Shown: positions 8,509 through 17,523 of the stretch, one piece after another
How positions within the stretch are numbered: position 1 is the first letter of the stretch
Layout of the letters: each line of letters opens with the position of its first letter
From: Mucilaginibacter rubeus
Lineage (GTDB): Bacteria; Bacteroidota; Bacteroidia; Sphingobacteriales; Sphingobacteriaceae
NCBI RefSeq assembly: GCF_003286415.2
Contig: NZ_CP043450.1
Location: 7,130,001-7,194,000 of the forward strand
Direction of reading: 5' to 3'
Length of the DNA: 64,000 nt
The notes under the pieces: generated by a model
Told to the model about the DNA's origin: nothing
Database searches by the model: none
What the model saw: the letters and a program-made list of their open reading frames with translations, nothing else
Made by a program: the position numbers and the translations under genes

Positions 8509-9387
8509 ATGGAAGAATTTGAAGCAAGCGCATCCTCTAAAAAAACAAAAACCATCTACATTTCAACTGTATTTGGTATTGCCATGGTGCTGTTAATGGT
8601 AGGATTGCTGGGGTTAATACTGGTATACGCTAAAAATATTTCGAGCTATGTTAAGGAAAACATCGTACTTAATATTTTTGTTGATGATGCCGCCCACGAA
8701 AGCGATGTATTACAGCTTCAAAAACAACTGGATGGCAACGTAATGGTAAAACAAACCCAATACGTGAGTAAAGAACTTGCCGCCCGTAACCTGCAAAAAG
8801 ACCTTGGCGAAGACTTTGTAAAGTTTTTAGGTTATAATCCATTATCACAATCTGTTGATGTTTATCTGAAAGCTGACTATGCCAACAATAAGGATATAGA
8901 GAAATTTAAAGCCGAACTGCTGAAAAATCCGCTGATAAAAGAGGTTAAATACCAGCAATCATTGGTAGATCAGATGAACCAGAATGTGACTACCATCAGC
9001 TTGATCATCCTTACCTTCGCAGGTATTTTTGTGGTGCTTTCGGTAGCGTTGATCAACAATACTATCAGACTGGCTATTTATTCGCAGCGTTTCCTTATCA
9101 AATCAATGCAGTTGGTTGGGGCAACAAAAGGGTTTATCCGTAAGCCTTTTTTACTATATGGTATCTGGCATGGTTTACTTGGCGGGTTAATTGCTATTAT
9201 CCTGCTGATAGGTACCCTATATGTTGCTTATGATAATGTGCCCGACCTGGTGTTTTTACAAAACTATACCGAGTTTGGTATTGTGTTTTTAGGTGTTGTT
9301 GGTCTGGGTATTTTTATATCGGGCTTTAGTACCTTTTTAGCTGTTAACAAGTTTTTACGTTTAAAAATATACGATCTGTACAGATAG
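8509..9387 (+). CDS. ftsX: Cell division protein FtsX
   Basis: FtsX is the membrane partner of the ATPase FtsE and regulates peptidoglycan hydrolases at the septum. The 292-residue protein has the FtsX topology: a cytoplasmic N-terminus, a first helix (about 20-45), a roughly 110-residue periplasmic domain, and three C-terminal helices with the permease signature around residues 165-285. No ftsE is adjacent. The following genes DUF3098, uppP, truB and ribF form a run that recurs in Bacteroidota, consistent with a cell-wall and housekeeping operon. Confidence 0.92.
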   Translation: MEEFEASASSKKTKTIYISTVFGIAMVLLMVGLLGLILVYAKNISSYVKENIVLNIFVDDAAHESDVLQLQKQLDGNVMVKQTQYVSKELAARNLQKDLGEDFVKFLGYNPLSQSVDVYLKADYANNKDIEKFKAELLKNPLIKEVKYQQSLVDQMNQNVTTISLIILTFAGIFVVLSVALINNTIRLAIYSQRFLIKSMQLVGATKGFIRKPFLLYGIWHGLLGGLIAIILLIGTLYVAYDNVPDLVFLQNYTEFGIVFLGVVGLGIFISGFSTFLAVNKFLRLKIYDLYR

Positions 9388-9482
9388 GTAGGTTAAAGGC
9401 GAAAGGATAAAGCCGAAAGGTTTTTCTTCTGCTTTAAATCACTAATTCACTAAATCAATAATTCAGTCATTAAAAAAGATAT

Positions 9483-9779
9483 ATGGCACAAAAATTTAAA
9501 CCAGCGGCTCCTGTAAAACCAGCAGCAGCAACAGCTTCGGCAACAACTACAGGTGCTGCAAAAGCTACCGCGCCAACGCAACCAGTGCAATTTATATTCG
9601 ATAAAAGCAATTACCGTATGCTGATCATCAGCGTTGCGGTTGTAGCTTTGGGTTTTGTGCTAATGTCGGGTACAACTGATATTTACAGTACAACCAAAAT
9701 AGTTATTGCTCCCATCGTAGTTTTGGGCGGCTTTGCTTTAGGTTTCTTCGCTATTCTTAAAAAGCCTTCGGCTAATTAA
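9483..9779 (+). CDS. DUF3098 family membrane protein
   Basis: This 98-residue protein has an Ala/Pro/Thr-rich cytoplasmic N-terminus (residues 1-35), then two membrane helices (about 48-67 and 75-92) separated by a short loop. The pattern FIFDKSNYRMLIISVAVV and the position between ftsX and uppP identify it as DUF3098. Its function is unknown; the neighbourhood suggests an envelope role. Confidence 0.85.
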   Translation: MAQKFKPAAPVKPAAATASATTTGAAKATAPTQPVQFIFDKSNYRMLIISVAVVALGFVLMSGTTDIYSTTKIVIAPIVVLGGFALGFFAILKKPSAN

Positions 9780-9797
9780 ACAGTAATCATGCTGGTT

Positions 9798-9842
9798 TTT
9801 ACAGCAGGTATGTTCAAATCTAACGAACATTCCTGCTGTAAA
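9798..9842. terminator. Long hairpin between the DUF3098 gene and uppP
   Basis: TTTACAGCAGG-T-ATGTTC pairs with GAACAT-T-CCTGCTGTAAA, about 17 bp with one T-T mismatch. No U-tract follows, so it may be an mRNA-processing or stability element inside the operon rather than a strong terminator. Confidence 0.55.
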
Positions 9843-9878
9843 TAACGTATACTTCTACCTCAACCCCTTAAATCCCCA

Positions 9879-10673
9879 ATGAATCTCATCCATGTTATTA
9901 TCCTTGCAATAATTGAAGGGATAACTGAATTTTTGCCCGTTTCATCGACAGGGCACATGATCATCGCCTCATCGGTAATGGGCATAGCCGCAGATCCGTT
10001 TGTTAAACTGTTTACTATTGCCATACAGCTGGGCGCTATTTTATCGGTAGTGATCCTGTATTGGAAAAGGTTTCTGCAGTCGGTTAATTTTTATTTAAAG
10101 CTGTTTATCGCTTTTATACCCGCAGCAGTATTTGGAGTATTATTCAGCAAAAAGATTGATGCATTGCTTGAAAGTGTTTATGTAGTTGGTATTACCCTTT
10201 TTGTAGGTGGTATCATTTTATTGTTTGTTGATAAGTGGTTTAATAAACCAACCGTTAAGCAAGAAAAAGATATCAGCAATTTAACAGCATTTAAAATTGG
10301 TTTTTTTCAATGTTTGGCTATGATTCCTGGTACATCTCGTTCGGCTGCTACAATTGTTGGTGGCATGACCCAAAAGCTAAACCGTACAGCTGCTGCCGAG
10401 TTTTCATTCTTTTTAGCTGTTCCTACTATGTTTGCCGCAACTGCTAAAAAATTGTATGACTTCCATAAAGAAGGCCACATATTTACCGGTGAAGAAATCA
10501 AATTACTGGCAATAGGCAACGTTATAGCATTTATTGTTGCCATGCTTGCCATAAAAACATTTATAACCTTTTTAGAACGTAAAGGCTTTAAAATATTCGG
10601 CTGGTACCGCATTATTGTTGGCGCCATAATTATTGGCTTGATGCTGAGCGGCCATCAGTTACAAAATATTTAA
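9879..10673 (+). CDS. uppP: Undecaprenyl-diphosphatase
   Basis: UppP (BacA) dephosphorylates undecaprenyl diphosphate to recycle the lipid carrier of cell-wall synthesis and confers bacitracin resistance. The 264-residue protein has the two family signatures, EGITEFLPVSSTGHMI near residue 13 and PGTSRSAATI near residue 150, in a multi-helix membrane protein of typical length. It follows the DUF3098 gene by 99 nt and is followed by a strong terminator. Confidence 0.95.
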   Translation: MNLIHVIILAIIEGITEFLPVSSTGHMIIASSVMGIAADPFVKLFTIAIQLGAILSVVILYWKRFLQSVNFYLKLFIAFIPAAVFGVLFSKKIDALLESVYVVGITLFVGGIILLFVDKWFNKPTVKQEKDISNLTAFKIGFFQCLAMIPGTSRSAATIVGGMTQKLNRTAAAEFSFFLAVPTMFAATAKKLYDFHKEGHIFTGEEIKLLAIGNVIAFIVAMLAIKTFITFLERKGFKIFGWYRIIVGAIIIGLMLSGHQLQNI

Positions 10674-10690
10674 CAGGATATTTCTTTAGG

Positions 10691-10740
10691 ATCGGATATC
10701 TGCGAATGTTTTAAATTTTGCGGATATCCGATTTGTTTTT
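10691..10740 (+). terminator. Terminator after uppP
   Basis: ATCGGATATCTGC at 10691-10703 pairs with GCGGATATCCGAT at 10720-10732 (13 bp, one wobble), followed by TTGTTTTTT. Confidence 0.75.
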
Positions 10741-10782
10741 TACTGCAGTTTCCCTTCCTTCTATCAATCAAGTCGAAAATCG

Positions 10783-10790
10783 TACCTTTG
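10783..10790 (+). promoter_or_regulatory. -7 box TACCTTTG for truB
   Basis: This is an exact TAnnTTTG match between the uppP terminator and truB, 38 nt before the TTG start. It indicates a separate truB transcript. Confidence 0.6.
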
Positions 10791-10828
10791 CGAAAAATCG
10801 GATAAATTGGTCCGGCTAAATCAAAGAT

Positions 10829-11551
10829 TTGAAGAATACGTACACTAAAATAGAGGAATTTGCTGAAGGTCAGCTTTTACTGGTTAACAAACCTTATCAA
10901 TGGACAAGCTTTGATGTGGTTGGCAAACTCCGCAATTCATTTAAACCGCTAAAATTAAAGGTTGGTCACGCGGGTACGCTTGATCCGCTGGCTACCGGTC
11001 TGCTGATCATCTGCACAGGTAAAATGACCAAGCAGATAGATACCTTTCAGGCCGAAGAAAAGGAATATACCGGTACAATGGTATTAGGCGCTACAACGCC
11101 CTCGTATGATATGGAAACCGAGTCTGACAAAAGTTTTGACATTAGCCAACTCACCGAAGAAATGCTCCGTAATAACTGCGGACAGTTCATAGGCGATATA
11201 CAGCAATATCCTCCGGCACATTCAGCCATAAAAGTTGATGGCGAGCGTTTATATGAAAAAGCGCGCCGGGGCGAGGAAGTGGAGTTGAAGTTGCGCAACG
11301 TAACTATAACCGAATTTGAATTAACCCGAGTTGAGTTGCCCGAGATTGATTTCAGGGTGGTGTGCAGCAAGGGTACTTATATCCGGTCGCTGGTGAATGA
11401 TTTTGGAGCTGCCTTGAATAATGGGGCTTACCTGTCAAAATTAAGACGTACACGAAGCGGCAACTTCAGGATTGAGGATGCCTGGGAAGTGATGGAGCTG
11501 GTAAATACCGTTAGGGAATTGAAGACATCAGATACGCACGCGGCACGGTAA
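10829..11551 (+). CDS. truB: tRNA pseudouridine(55) synthase
   Basis: TruB makes pseudouridine 55 in the T-loop of tRNAs. The 240-residue protein contains GQLLLVNKPYQWTSFDVV at the N-terminus and the catalytic Asp in VGHAGTLDPLATGLL, then the KGTYIRSL segment of the C-terminal half. The start codon is TTG. It lacks a PUA extension, as in other short bacterial TruB proteins. ribF follows after 80 nt with its own promoter box. Confidence 0.94.
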   Translation: MKNTYTKIEEFAEGQLLLVNKPYQWTSFDVVGKLRNSFKPLKLKVGHAGTLDPLATGLLIICTGKMTKQIDTFQAEEKEYTGTMVLGATTPSYDMETESDKSFDISQLTEEMLRNNCGQFIGDIQQYPPAHSAIKVDGERLYEKARRGEEVELKLRNVTITEFELTRVELPEIDFRVVCSKGTYIRSLVNDFGAALNNGAYLSKLRRTRSGNFRIEDAWEVMELVNTVRELKTSDTHAAR

Positions 11552-11604
11552 CAGAAATTTACAAAGCGCAAACACTCCTGTTGTTAATCCCATCAACTAA
11601 AAAT

Positions 11605-11612
11605 TAACTTTG
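11605..11612 (+). promoter_or_regulatory. -7 box TAACTTTG for ribF
   Basis: TAACTTTG ends 19 nt before the ribF ATG. A TTG at 11581-11583 could serve as the -33 element. Confidence 0.6.
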
Positions 11613-11631
11613 TGTTTTACTCATATAATTA

Positions 11632-12558
11632 ATGAGGGTTTATCATAACATTGACGAATTTACAGCGGTAAACAATGCGGTAGTCACCATCGGCACATTT
11701 GATGGGGTACACATCGGGCACCGTAAAATTATATCAGGCATTAAGGAGCTGGCTGCAAGCACCGGCGGCGAAACCGTGATCCTTACTTTTTTCCCGCACC
11801 CGCGCATGATATTGCACCCGGAAGATGAAAGCCTTAAACTGATAACTACTATTGCCGAAAAGGCCGGACTTATGGAAAAGCTTGGGGTTGATCATTTGAT
11901 CATTACTCCTTTTTCCAGGGATTTCTCCAATCAATCGGCCGAAAGCTATATCCGTGATGTGCTGGTAAACAAGATCGGTACAAAAAAAATAGTGATAGGT
12001 TACGACCACCGTTTTGGGAAAGACAGGCAGGGAGGTTTTGAAGACCTGCAACGCCTTGGCCCGGTTTATGGGTTTGACGTGGTAGAAATCCCCGAGCAGG
12101 ATATCAATGAGGTGGCTATTAGTTCAACCCGCATTCGCAACGCTTTATTAAGCGGTGATATTGATCTGGCAAATGCCTTTTTAGGTTATCCATTCTTCAT
12201 TACCGGAAATGTTGTCCGGGGCGACCAGATTGGTCGTCAGCTTGGTTATCCGACGGCCAATATCGTTATTGAAGAAAAATACAAGCTTGTTCCATGTGAT
12301 GGCATTTTTGCCGTAACGGTCATCATTGCAGATCAGAAATATAAGGGAATGGCCTATATCGGCAGTCGCCCAACGGTTAATGGTCTTACCCGTAATATCG
12401 AAGTAAACATTTTTGATTTTAACCAGGACATCTATAACCAAACTATCCGCATGGAGTTTCACCATTATATCCGCGGCGATGTAAAGTTTTCATCACTTGA
12501 CGGGCTGAAAGTACAGTTGGCGCAGGATAAGGTGGATGTATTAAACCTTGATTTTTAG
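11632..12558 (+). CDS. ribF: Bifunctional riboflavin kinase / FAD synthetase
   Basis: RibF phosphorylates riboflavin to FMN and adenylylates FMN to FAD. The N-terminal nucleotidyltransferase domain shows GTFDGVHIGHRKI near residue 22 and the ISSTRIR motif near residue 164. The C-terminal kinase domain has RQLGYPTANI near residue 202 and RPTVNG. The 308-residue length is normal. The last codons (CTT GAT TTT TAG) fall inside a dispersed hairpin repeat, so the C-terminus LDF and the stop appear to come from repeat DNA. Confidence 0.94.
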   Translation: MRVYHNIDEFTAVNNAVVTIGTFDGVHIGHRKIISGIKELAASTGGETVILTFFPHPRMILHPEDESLKLITTIAEKAGLMEKLGVDHLIITPFSRDFSNQSAESYIRDVLVNKIGTKKIVIGYDHRFGKDRQGGFEDLQRLGPVYGFDVVEIPEQDINEVAISSTRIRNALLSGDIDLANAFLGYPFFITGNVVRGDQIGRQLGYPTANIVIEEKYKLVPCDGIFAVTVIIADQKYKGMAYIGSRPTVNGLTRNIEVNIFDFNQDIYNQTIRMEFHHYIRGDVKFSSLDGLKVQLAQDKVDVLNLDF

Positions 12559-12603
12559 GATTTAAGGATTACCTTGAGCTTAGTATCAGGTAATCCTTAA
12601 ATC
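12558..12603. terminator. Bidirectional hairpin at the ribF stop
   Basis: GGATTTAAGGATTACCTTGA pairs with TCAGGTAATCCTTAAATC (17 bp with one bulged T). It lies between convergent ribF and the LysE-family gene and resembles the GATTTTAGGATTT repeats at 34127-34223 and 38224-38347. Confidence 0.65.
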
Positions 12604-12624
12604 AGGCAAATCACGGTTCTGTTT

Positions 12625-13248
12625 TTAATGCTTAAAAAACGACAGATAGATTTGCTTCACAACATGATACGCTGCAAAGGCGAAAAATAATACCGCTATG
12701 CTTGTATTAATAAGTTTATTGCTTAACGCAAATTTATCTTGTATGTATTTGGCAAATTTGGCGTAAATAAACAGACACAAAAAGGCACCTGCTGCCGAAC
12801 CCAAACTGAAAATAACCAGGGCTACGCGTCCGTCAAGGATCCATTCGTGCGTAATGAGATAAGTACCGGTCACCATCCAGAAAGGTACCTGCATGGGGTT
12901 TAAGAAGCCTAATAAAATACCATATTTAATACTGGCATGCTCAGAGTAATTAGCCTTAGGTGGCGCGTTACGATGGATCCAGGTAATGTATCCCATTACA
13001 CCAAACAGCACTACCATGATCCAGTCGATAATGGTACCCAATTTCAACTGTCCGGAAAGCCAGCGGGCAGCATGCATAATAAAGTAAGTAAAGAAAAATT
13101 CAACGGCCGAGAACGCGGTTATAAAGCGTACGGCTTCTTTAATGCCACGGTTTATAGTGATCTGTACTAAAGTTAGGTTTATGTTGCCGGGTGGTATATA
13201 GCCTATAAAATTGGCTATAAGCCCGATGAAAAAAGTCAAAAATATCAT
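12625..13248 (-). CDS. LysE-family amino-acid exporter
   Basis: This 207-residue inner-membrane protein has six predicted helices. The first helix contains the proline/glycine-rich signature FIGYIPPGNINLTLVQIT typical of the LysE/RhtB exporters, which extrude amino acids or similar metabolites. The substrate is not deducible. A TATCTTTG box lies only 5 nt before the ATG, which predicts a leaderless transcript. It diverges from the BtuF-like gene across a repeat-filled 280-nt gap. Confidence 0.82.
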   Translation of the reverse strand: MIFLTFFIGLIANFIGYIPPGNINLTLVQITINRGIKEAVRFITAFSAVEFFFTYFIMHAARWLSGQLKLGTIIDWIMVVLFGVMGYITWIHRNAPPKANYSEHASIKYGILLGFLNPMQVPFWMVTGTYLITHEWILDGRVALVIFSLGSAAGAFLCLFIYAKFAKYIQDKFALSNKLINTSIAVLFFAFAAYHVVKQIYLSFFKH

Positions 13249-13253
13249 CGCAG

Positions 13254-13261
13254 CAAAGATA
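13254..13261 (-). promoter_or_regulatory. -7 box TATCTTTG for the LysE-family gene
   Basis: This is an exact TAnnTTTG match on the minus strand, ending 5 nt before the ATG at 13248. Confidence 0.6.
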
Positions 13262-13279
13262 GGGTGTTAATTGGAGTTG

Positions 13280-13495
13280 GCAAATGGGCAGATGTGCAAA
13301 TTTTAAATGTGTAGATAGGCAGATGTGCAAATATGCAGATGTGCAAATTTCAAATGTAAAGATTGGCGCAACCACAATAATGCCCCCAATTTAATTTATT
13401 GATTTGGACATCTGCACGTCTGGAATCTGCACATTTAAAATTTGCACATCTTATCATAGTTTGCATATCTGCACATCTGAAATTTGCACATCTAT
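13280..13495. repeat. AGATGTGCAAATTT repeat blocks, inverted pair
   Basis: Block one (about 13280-13365) contains several copies of GATGTGCAAATTTCAAATG-like units. Block two (about 13405-13495) carries the reverse complement, CATCTGAAATTTGCACATC. The two blocks form an interrupted inverted repeat filling the gap between two divergent promoters. Related blocks lie at 29934-30188 and 45594-45625. Confidence 0.75.
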
Positions 13496-13501
13496 AATTC
13501 T

Positions 13502-13509
13502 TACATTTG
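13502..13509 (+). promoter_or_regulatory. -7 box TACATTTG for the BtuF-like gene
   Basis: This is an exact TAnnTTTG match 19 nt before the ATG at 13529, immediately after the repeat block. Confidence 0.55.
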
Positions 13510-13528
13510 CAAACTTTAACTTGTTAAC

Positions 13529-14455
13529 ATGCCAACTGAAAAAATAGTTTCATTACTGCCGGCCGCTACCGAAATAATTTGTGCTTTAGGATTAGGGAAA
13601 AACCTGGTGGGGCGCTCGCATGAGTGTGATTTTCCGGAGGCGGTAAAGCAATTGCCGGTATGTACCGAAGCTAATTTTCCCGATGGCCTGAGCAGTGCGG
13701 ATATTGATGTAAAAGTAAAAGAGATCCTGGCCGACGCGCTTTCGGTTTATACCGTAAAACGCGAACAGATTAAAGCCCTCGCTCCCGATGCAGTAATAAC
13801 ACAGGCACAATGCGAGGTTTGCGCCGTATCGCTAAAAGATGTAGAGGAAGCATTGGAGAATTATCTTGATAAACAAGCTCAAATTATATCGCTGCAACCA
13901 AATAGCCTTGAAGATATTTTTAACGACATTACCAACGTTGCCAATGCGCTCGGAGTAGCGGGTGCCGGCACTGAACTGCTTGAAAGCCTGCAGGAACGTG
14001 TTGATATTATTAAACATAAGCTGAAATTCAGTGACAGTAAGCCTACGGTGGCCTGTATTGAATGGCTCGAGCCTTTAATGATATCCGGCAATTGGGTGCC
14101 CGGTTTGATAAACATTGCGGGCGGAACACCTGTATTGGCGCAGGACGGCAAGCATTCTCCTTATGTAACATGGGATGATATTCTGCAACAGGATCCGGAA
14201 GTTATTGTAGTAATGCCTTGCGGTTTCAGCATTGAACGTACCATGCGCGAGATCAACCTATTATTGGATCGCCCGGGCTTTGCATCGCTCAAAGCGGTAA
14301 AGAACGACAGGTTTTATATAGCCGACGGTAATCAATATTTCAATCGTCCCGGCCCCCGTATCGTCGACTCCATAGAGATTTTGGCCGAGATCATCCGACC
14401 TAAGCAATTTATTTTTGGGCATGAGGGTGAGGGTTGGATTAAGTTTTCGTTGTAA
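13529..14455 (+). CDS. BtuF-like cobalamin/metal-chelate binding protein without signal peptide
   Basis: This 308-residue protein has the two-lobed periplasmic binding protein fold of the BtuF/FecB class: an N-terminal EKIVSLLPAATEIICALGLG segment, GRSHECDFP, the Cys-containing QAQCEVCAVS, and a C-terminal lobe with PYVTWDDILQQDPEVIVVMP. No signal peptide is present: the protein starts directly with the first strand, so a cytoplasmic location is likely, unlike transporter-bound BtuF. No ABC permease or ATPase is adjacent. Its ligand and partner are unknown; a soluble vitamin B12-binding role is inference. Confidence 0.78.
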   Translation: MPTEKIVSLLPAATEIICALGLGKNLVGRSHECDFPEAVKQLPVCTEANFPDGLSSADIDVKVKEILADALSVYTVKREQIKALAPDAVITQAQCEVCAVSLKDVEEALENYLDKQAQIISLQPNSLEDIFNDITNVANALGVAGAGTELLESLQERVDIIKHKLKFSDSKPTVACIEWLEPLMISGNWVPGLINIAGGTPVLAQDGKHSPYVTWDDILQQDPEVIVVMPCGFSIERTMREINLLLDRPGFASLKAVKNDRFYIADGNQYFNRPGPRIVDSIEILAEIIRPKQFIFGHEGEGWIKFSL

Positions 14456-14462
14456 TAATAAA

Positions 14463-14594
14463 TCTGCCGCAGGTTTAGCGATAGCGTAACCTGTGGTTTA
14501 GTATTACGTAAGCTTTCAGCTTAAGTAATAGGTGAAGCTGGAAGTTTCAATAATGCCAGTCAGGGGGGACGCTATCGCTAACCCCGCGACAGAT
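14463..14594. repeat. CCGCGGGTTTAGCG-type inverted element, copy 1
   Basis: The left arm CTGCCGCAGGTTTAGCGATA is matched by the inverted right arm GGGGACGCTATCGCTAACCC, with an AAGCTTTCAGCTT-like palindrome in the centre. A related unit lies at 32914-33035. The rest of the 14595-14721 gap shows nothing further. Confidence 0.7.
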
Positions 14595-14721
14595 AAAGGC
14601 TATCCCAGTTTTTACTTAAGGCTTAATACTTTAGGCTAAAGACTTCTTCAAAATACTTATTAAAATAATTTAAAAAGCTATATATTTACTTGTCTGCTAT
14701 CTCTCAGGCACAGGATCAATT

Positions 14722-17280
14722 ATGAACAAAATTTTTACGATGATGGTTATCGCAGCGGTTTTTGTATGCAGCGGTTTTAAAATTAATGACGATAAGAAGC
14801 CAAACATTGCCGAACTGCACCTCAACTGGCAGGTGATGGACAATAACTATCAGAATAAAAACGAAGCCCTCACCGCCTTGGTAATTACCAATAAAAGCCA
14901 TGAAACATTGCCAGCCGCGGGATGGAAGATCTATTTTAACTCCGGTCGTGGTTTTACCAAGGCAGCGGTAAGCAATAACGCTTTAATTGAACAAGTAAAC
15001 GGGGATATGTACAGCATCACCCCAACTTCGGGATTTAAAGACCTGAAACCAGGTGAAACCGCCCGTATTGAGTTTGTGTGTGACGATCCTGTAGTGAATA
15101 TTACCGATGCACCTGAAGGCCCTTACCTGGTTTGGGATAATGCCCCCGAAAAAGGCTATTCTTTCGGCTCATATGATATCACGCCATATAAACCTACTTA
15201 CCAGGGCCTGATAACCCCCGAGATTGTTTACGACAGAAATAAAACAGTTACCGATATCCCTGCCGATCAGTTAGTAAAAGTTTTCCCTACACCTATAAGC
15301 TATGTACCGGGTAGTGGCAGTTTTTCTTTTTCTCCGGGTGTTAATGTTTCTTCTGCCGATGCGCGGTTTAGTAGGGAAGCAGCAGTCTTGCGTAATTATA
15401 TCACCTCAATCTTTGGAAAAAAGGAAATGAGTAAATCCTCGGGCAATGTAATTTCATTTGAATATAAAGCCGGTTTGGGCGATGAAGCTTATGAGTTAAG
15501 CATAAAACCAACTGTAGTGACTATCCGGGCATCTGCAAGCACCGGATTATATTATGGTATCCAATCATTTAAAAGCCTGATTCCAGCAAGTGCTTTGGCC
15601 AAAGCGCCGACTTCGATACAAATTCCTTGTGTTGAAGTTGCCGATGCGCCGCGCTTTGCCTATCGTGCGGTGATGCTTGATGTAGCCCGTAACTTTCAGT
15701 CAAAGCAACAGGTATTGAAGCTGCTGGAAGCAATGAGTTTGTATAAACTGAATACGCTGCACCTGCACCTGACTGATGATGAGGGATGGAGAATTGAGAT
15801 CCCTTCATTGCCTGAACTAACTTCGGTTGCATCAAAACGTGGGCATACGCTGGATAGCAAACATCATTTGCCTCCGTCACATGGCTCAGGTCCGGAGGTT
15901 AATAATCCTTTTGGTACAGGTTATTTCACTAAGGCGGAATATATAGAGATCCTGAAATATGCCAATGACCGTCATATCACCGTAGTACCTGAAATTGAAA
16001 CGCCCGGTCATGCCCGCGGAGCTATTAAGGCTATGAATGCACGTTATGACAGGTTAATGGCCGAAGGCAAAAAAGCTGAAGCCGAAAAATATCTGCTGTA
16101 TGATCAGAATGATAAATCTGATTACCGTTCGGTACAATATTGGAACGATAACGTGATCGACGTATCGCTGCCCTCAACTTATAACTTTGTGGAGACTGTA
16201 GTTAATGACCTCATCAGCACCTATAAAGAAGCTGGTGCGCCACTGCCAACAATTCATTTTGGCGGCGATGAAGTTCCTGCCAATGTATGGGAAAAATCAC
16301 CTGCATATGCCGCGCTTAAGGCTACTCATCCCGAAATACAAAGTACCAATGATCTTTGGTATTACTTCTATGGTCGTGTTAACGACATCCTGAAAGCAAA
16401 AGGCATCCGCCTTTCGGGCTGGGAAGAGATGGCGCTTCGTAAAACCACGCTTGATGGCCAGCCGGCTTATGTGCCTAACCCTGATTTTACAAAAGAGCAT
16501 TTACAGGTTGATGTTTGGAACAATGTTTTAGGTGCCGGGCAGGAAGATTTAGCCTATCGCCTGGCTAACGGAGGTTACAAGGTTGTACTAACCTGTGTTA
16601 CCAACCTTTATTTTGATATGGCCAATTACAAATCTTTTGATGAGCCGGGTTATTATTGGGGCGCGTTTTTGGGTATCGATAAATTCTTCTCGTTTATCCC
16701 TTATGATTACTTTAAAAACGCCGACGTTGATAAGCAAGGCAACCCAATAAACAGGAATATCTTTATCGGCAAACAACGCCTTACCGACTTTGGCAAAAGT
16801 AATATAGTAGGTCTGCAAGGCGCGCTTTGGGCCGAAACAGTTAAAGGTCCTGAAAGGATGGACTACATGATTTTCCCGCGCCTGCTTGGCTTGGCAGAAC
16901 GCGCCTGGGCACAAGACCCGGCCTGGGCTACCGAAAAAGATCCTGCAAAAAGTAAAGAAGAATACCAGGCAGCCTGGTCAAACTTTTTGAATGTGTTAGG
17001 CAAACGCGAATTGCCGCGCCTTACGTATTACAATGGCGGTTATGATTACCGTGTACCTAAACCGGGCATCAGTCTGCAGGATGGTAAATATCTGAGCAAT
17101 GTAGAGTTCCCGGGCTTAACCATCAGGTATACAACCAATGGTAAAGATCCTGATGCTACAAGCAAAATATACACTGGCCAGGTGAATTATAACGGCGGTG
17201 TTATCAAATTCCGTGCTTTTGATCCTAAAGGCAGGGGAAGTAATATTGCTGAGGGAGGAAGTAATAACCTGAACCCTTAA
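14722..17280 (+). CDS. GH20 beta-N-acetylhexosaminidase
   Basis: This exported 852-residue enzyme releases terminal N-acetylglucosamine (or galactosamine) from chitooligosaccharides or glycans. Order of domains: a signal peptide (about 1-22); an N-terminal carbohydrate-binding beta domain of the CHB_HEX type (about 30-160); the GH20b domain (about 175-320); the catalytic TIM barrel (about 325-745); and a C-terminal chitobiase-type beta domain (about 775-852). The catalytic Asp516-Glu517 pair lies in HFGGDEVP. LHLHLTDDEGWRIEI and EIETPGHARGAI are further barrel signatures. It is followed by a strong terminator and appears monocistronic. Chitobiase-like domain order suggests chitin or peptidoglycan sugar scavenging. 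Confidence 0.93.
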   Translation: MNKIFTMMVIAAVFVCSGFKINDDKKPNIAELHLNWQVMDNNYQNKNEALTALVITNKSHETLPAAGWKIYFNSGRGFTKAAVSNNALIEQVNGDMYSITPTSGFKDLKPGETARIEFVCDDPVVNITDAPEGPYLVWDNAPEKGYSFGSYDITPYKPTYQGLITPEIVYDRNKTVTDIPADQLVKVFPTPISYVPGSGSFSFSPGVNVSSADARFSREAAVLRNYITSIFGKKEMSKSSGNVISFEYKAGLGDEAYELSIKPTVVTIRASASTGLYYGIQSFKSLIPASALAKAPTSIQIPCVEVADAPRFAYRAVMLDVARNFQSKQQVLKLLEAMSLYKLNTLHLHLTDDEGWRIEIPSLPELTSVASKRGHTLDSKHHLPPSHGSGPEVNNPFGTGYFTKAEYIEILKYANDRHITVVPEIETPGHARGAIKAMNARYDRLMAEGKKAEAEKYLLYDQNDKSDYRSVQYWNDNVIDVSLPSTYNFVETVVNDLISTYKEAGAPLPTIHFGGDEVPANVWEKSPAYAALKATHPEIQSTNDLWYYFYGRVNDILKAKGIRLSGWEEMALRKTTLDGQPAYVPNPDFTKEHLQVDVWNNVLGAGQEDLAYRLANGGYKVVLTCVTNLYFDMANYKSFDEPGYYWGAFLGIDKFFSFIPYDYFKNADVDKQGNPINRNIFIGKQRLTDFGKSNIVGLQGALWAETVKGPERMDYMIFPRLLGLAERAWAQDPAWATEKDPAKSKEEYQAAWSNFLNVLGKRELPRLTYYNGGYDYRVPKPGISLQDGKYLSNVEFPGLTIRYTTNGKDPDATSKIYTGQVNYNGGVIKFRAFDPKGRGSNIAEGGSNNLNP

Positions 17281-17298
17281 TTTCAGTTTGCAGATTGT

Positions 17299-17340
17299 AA
17301 AAAGCCCGGTGTTTTGTGAAACAAAATACCGGGCTTTTTT
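17299..17340 (+). terminator. Terminator after the GH20 gene
   Basis: AAAAAGCCCGGTG with TTTTGT pairs with ACAAAA and TACCGGGCTTTTTT, a long stem with a 3-nt loop followed by a T-run. Confidence 0.85.
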
Positions 17341-17389
17341 AATTAACAATTGCCGCTGTTCATTAGCGGGCTATAGGTTGTGAAACTAT

Positions 17390-17471
17390 GTCATTGCGAG
17401 CGAAGCGTGGCAACCGCACGGAAGCATAGCCGCTCTGTATAGCATGCGATTGCTTCGTTCCTCGCAATGAC
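17390..17471. repeat. GTCATTGCGAG palindromic element, copy B
   Basis: This 82-bp copy has the same orientation and internal arms as copy A, ending CTCGCAATGAC. Confidence 0.85.
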
Positions 17472-17523
17472 ATGTTTTTTTATTTCTCTCACCATGATCT
17501 ATGAACCATGAACTACCCACTAT

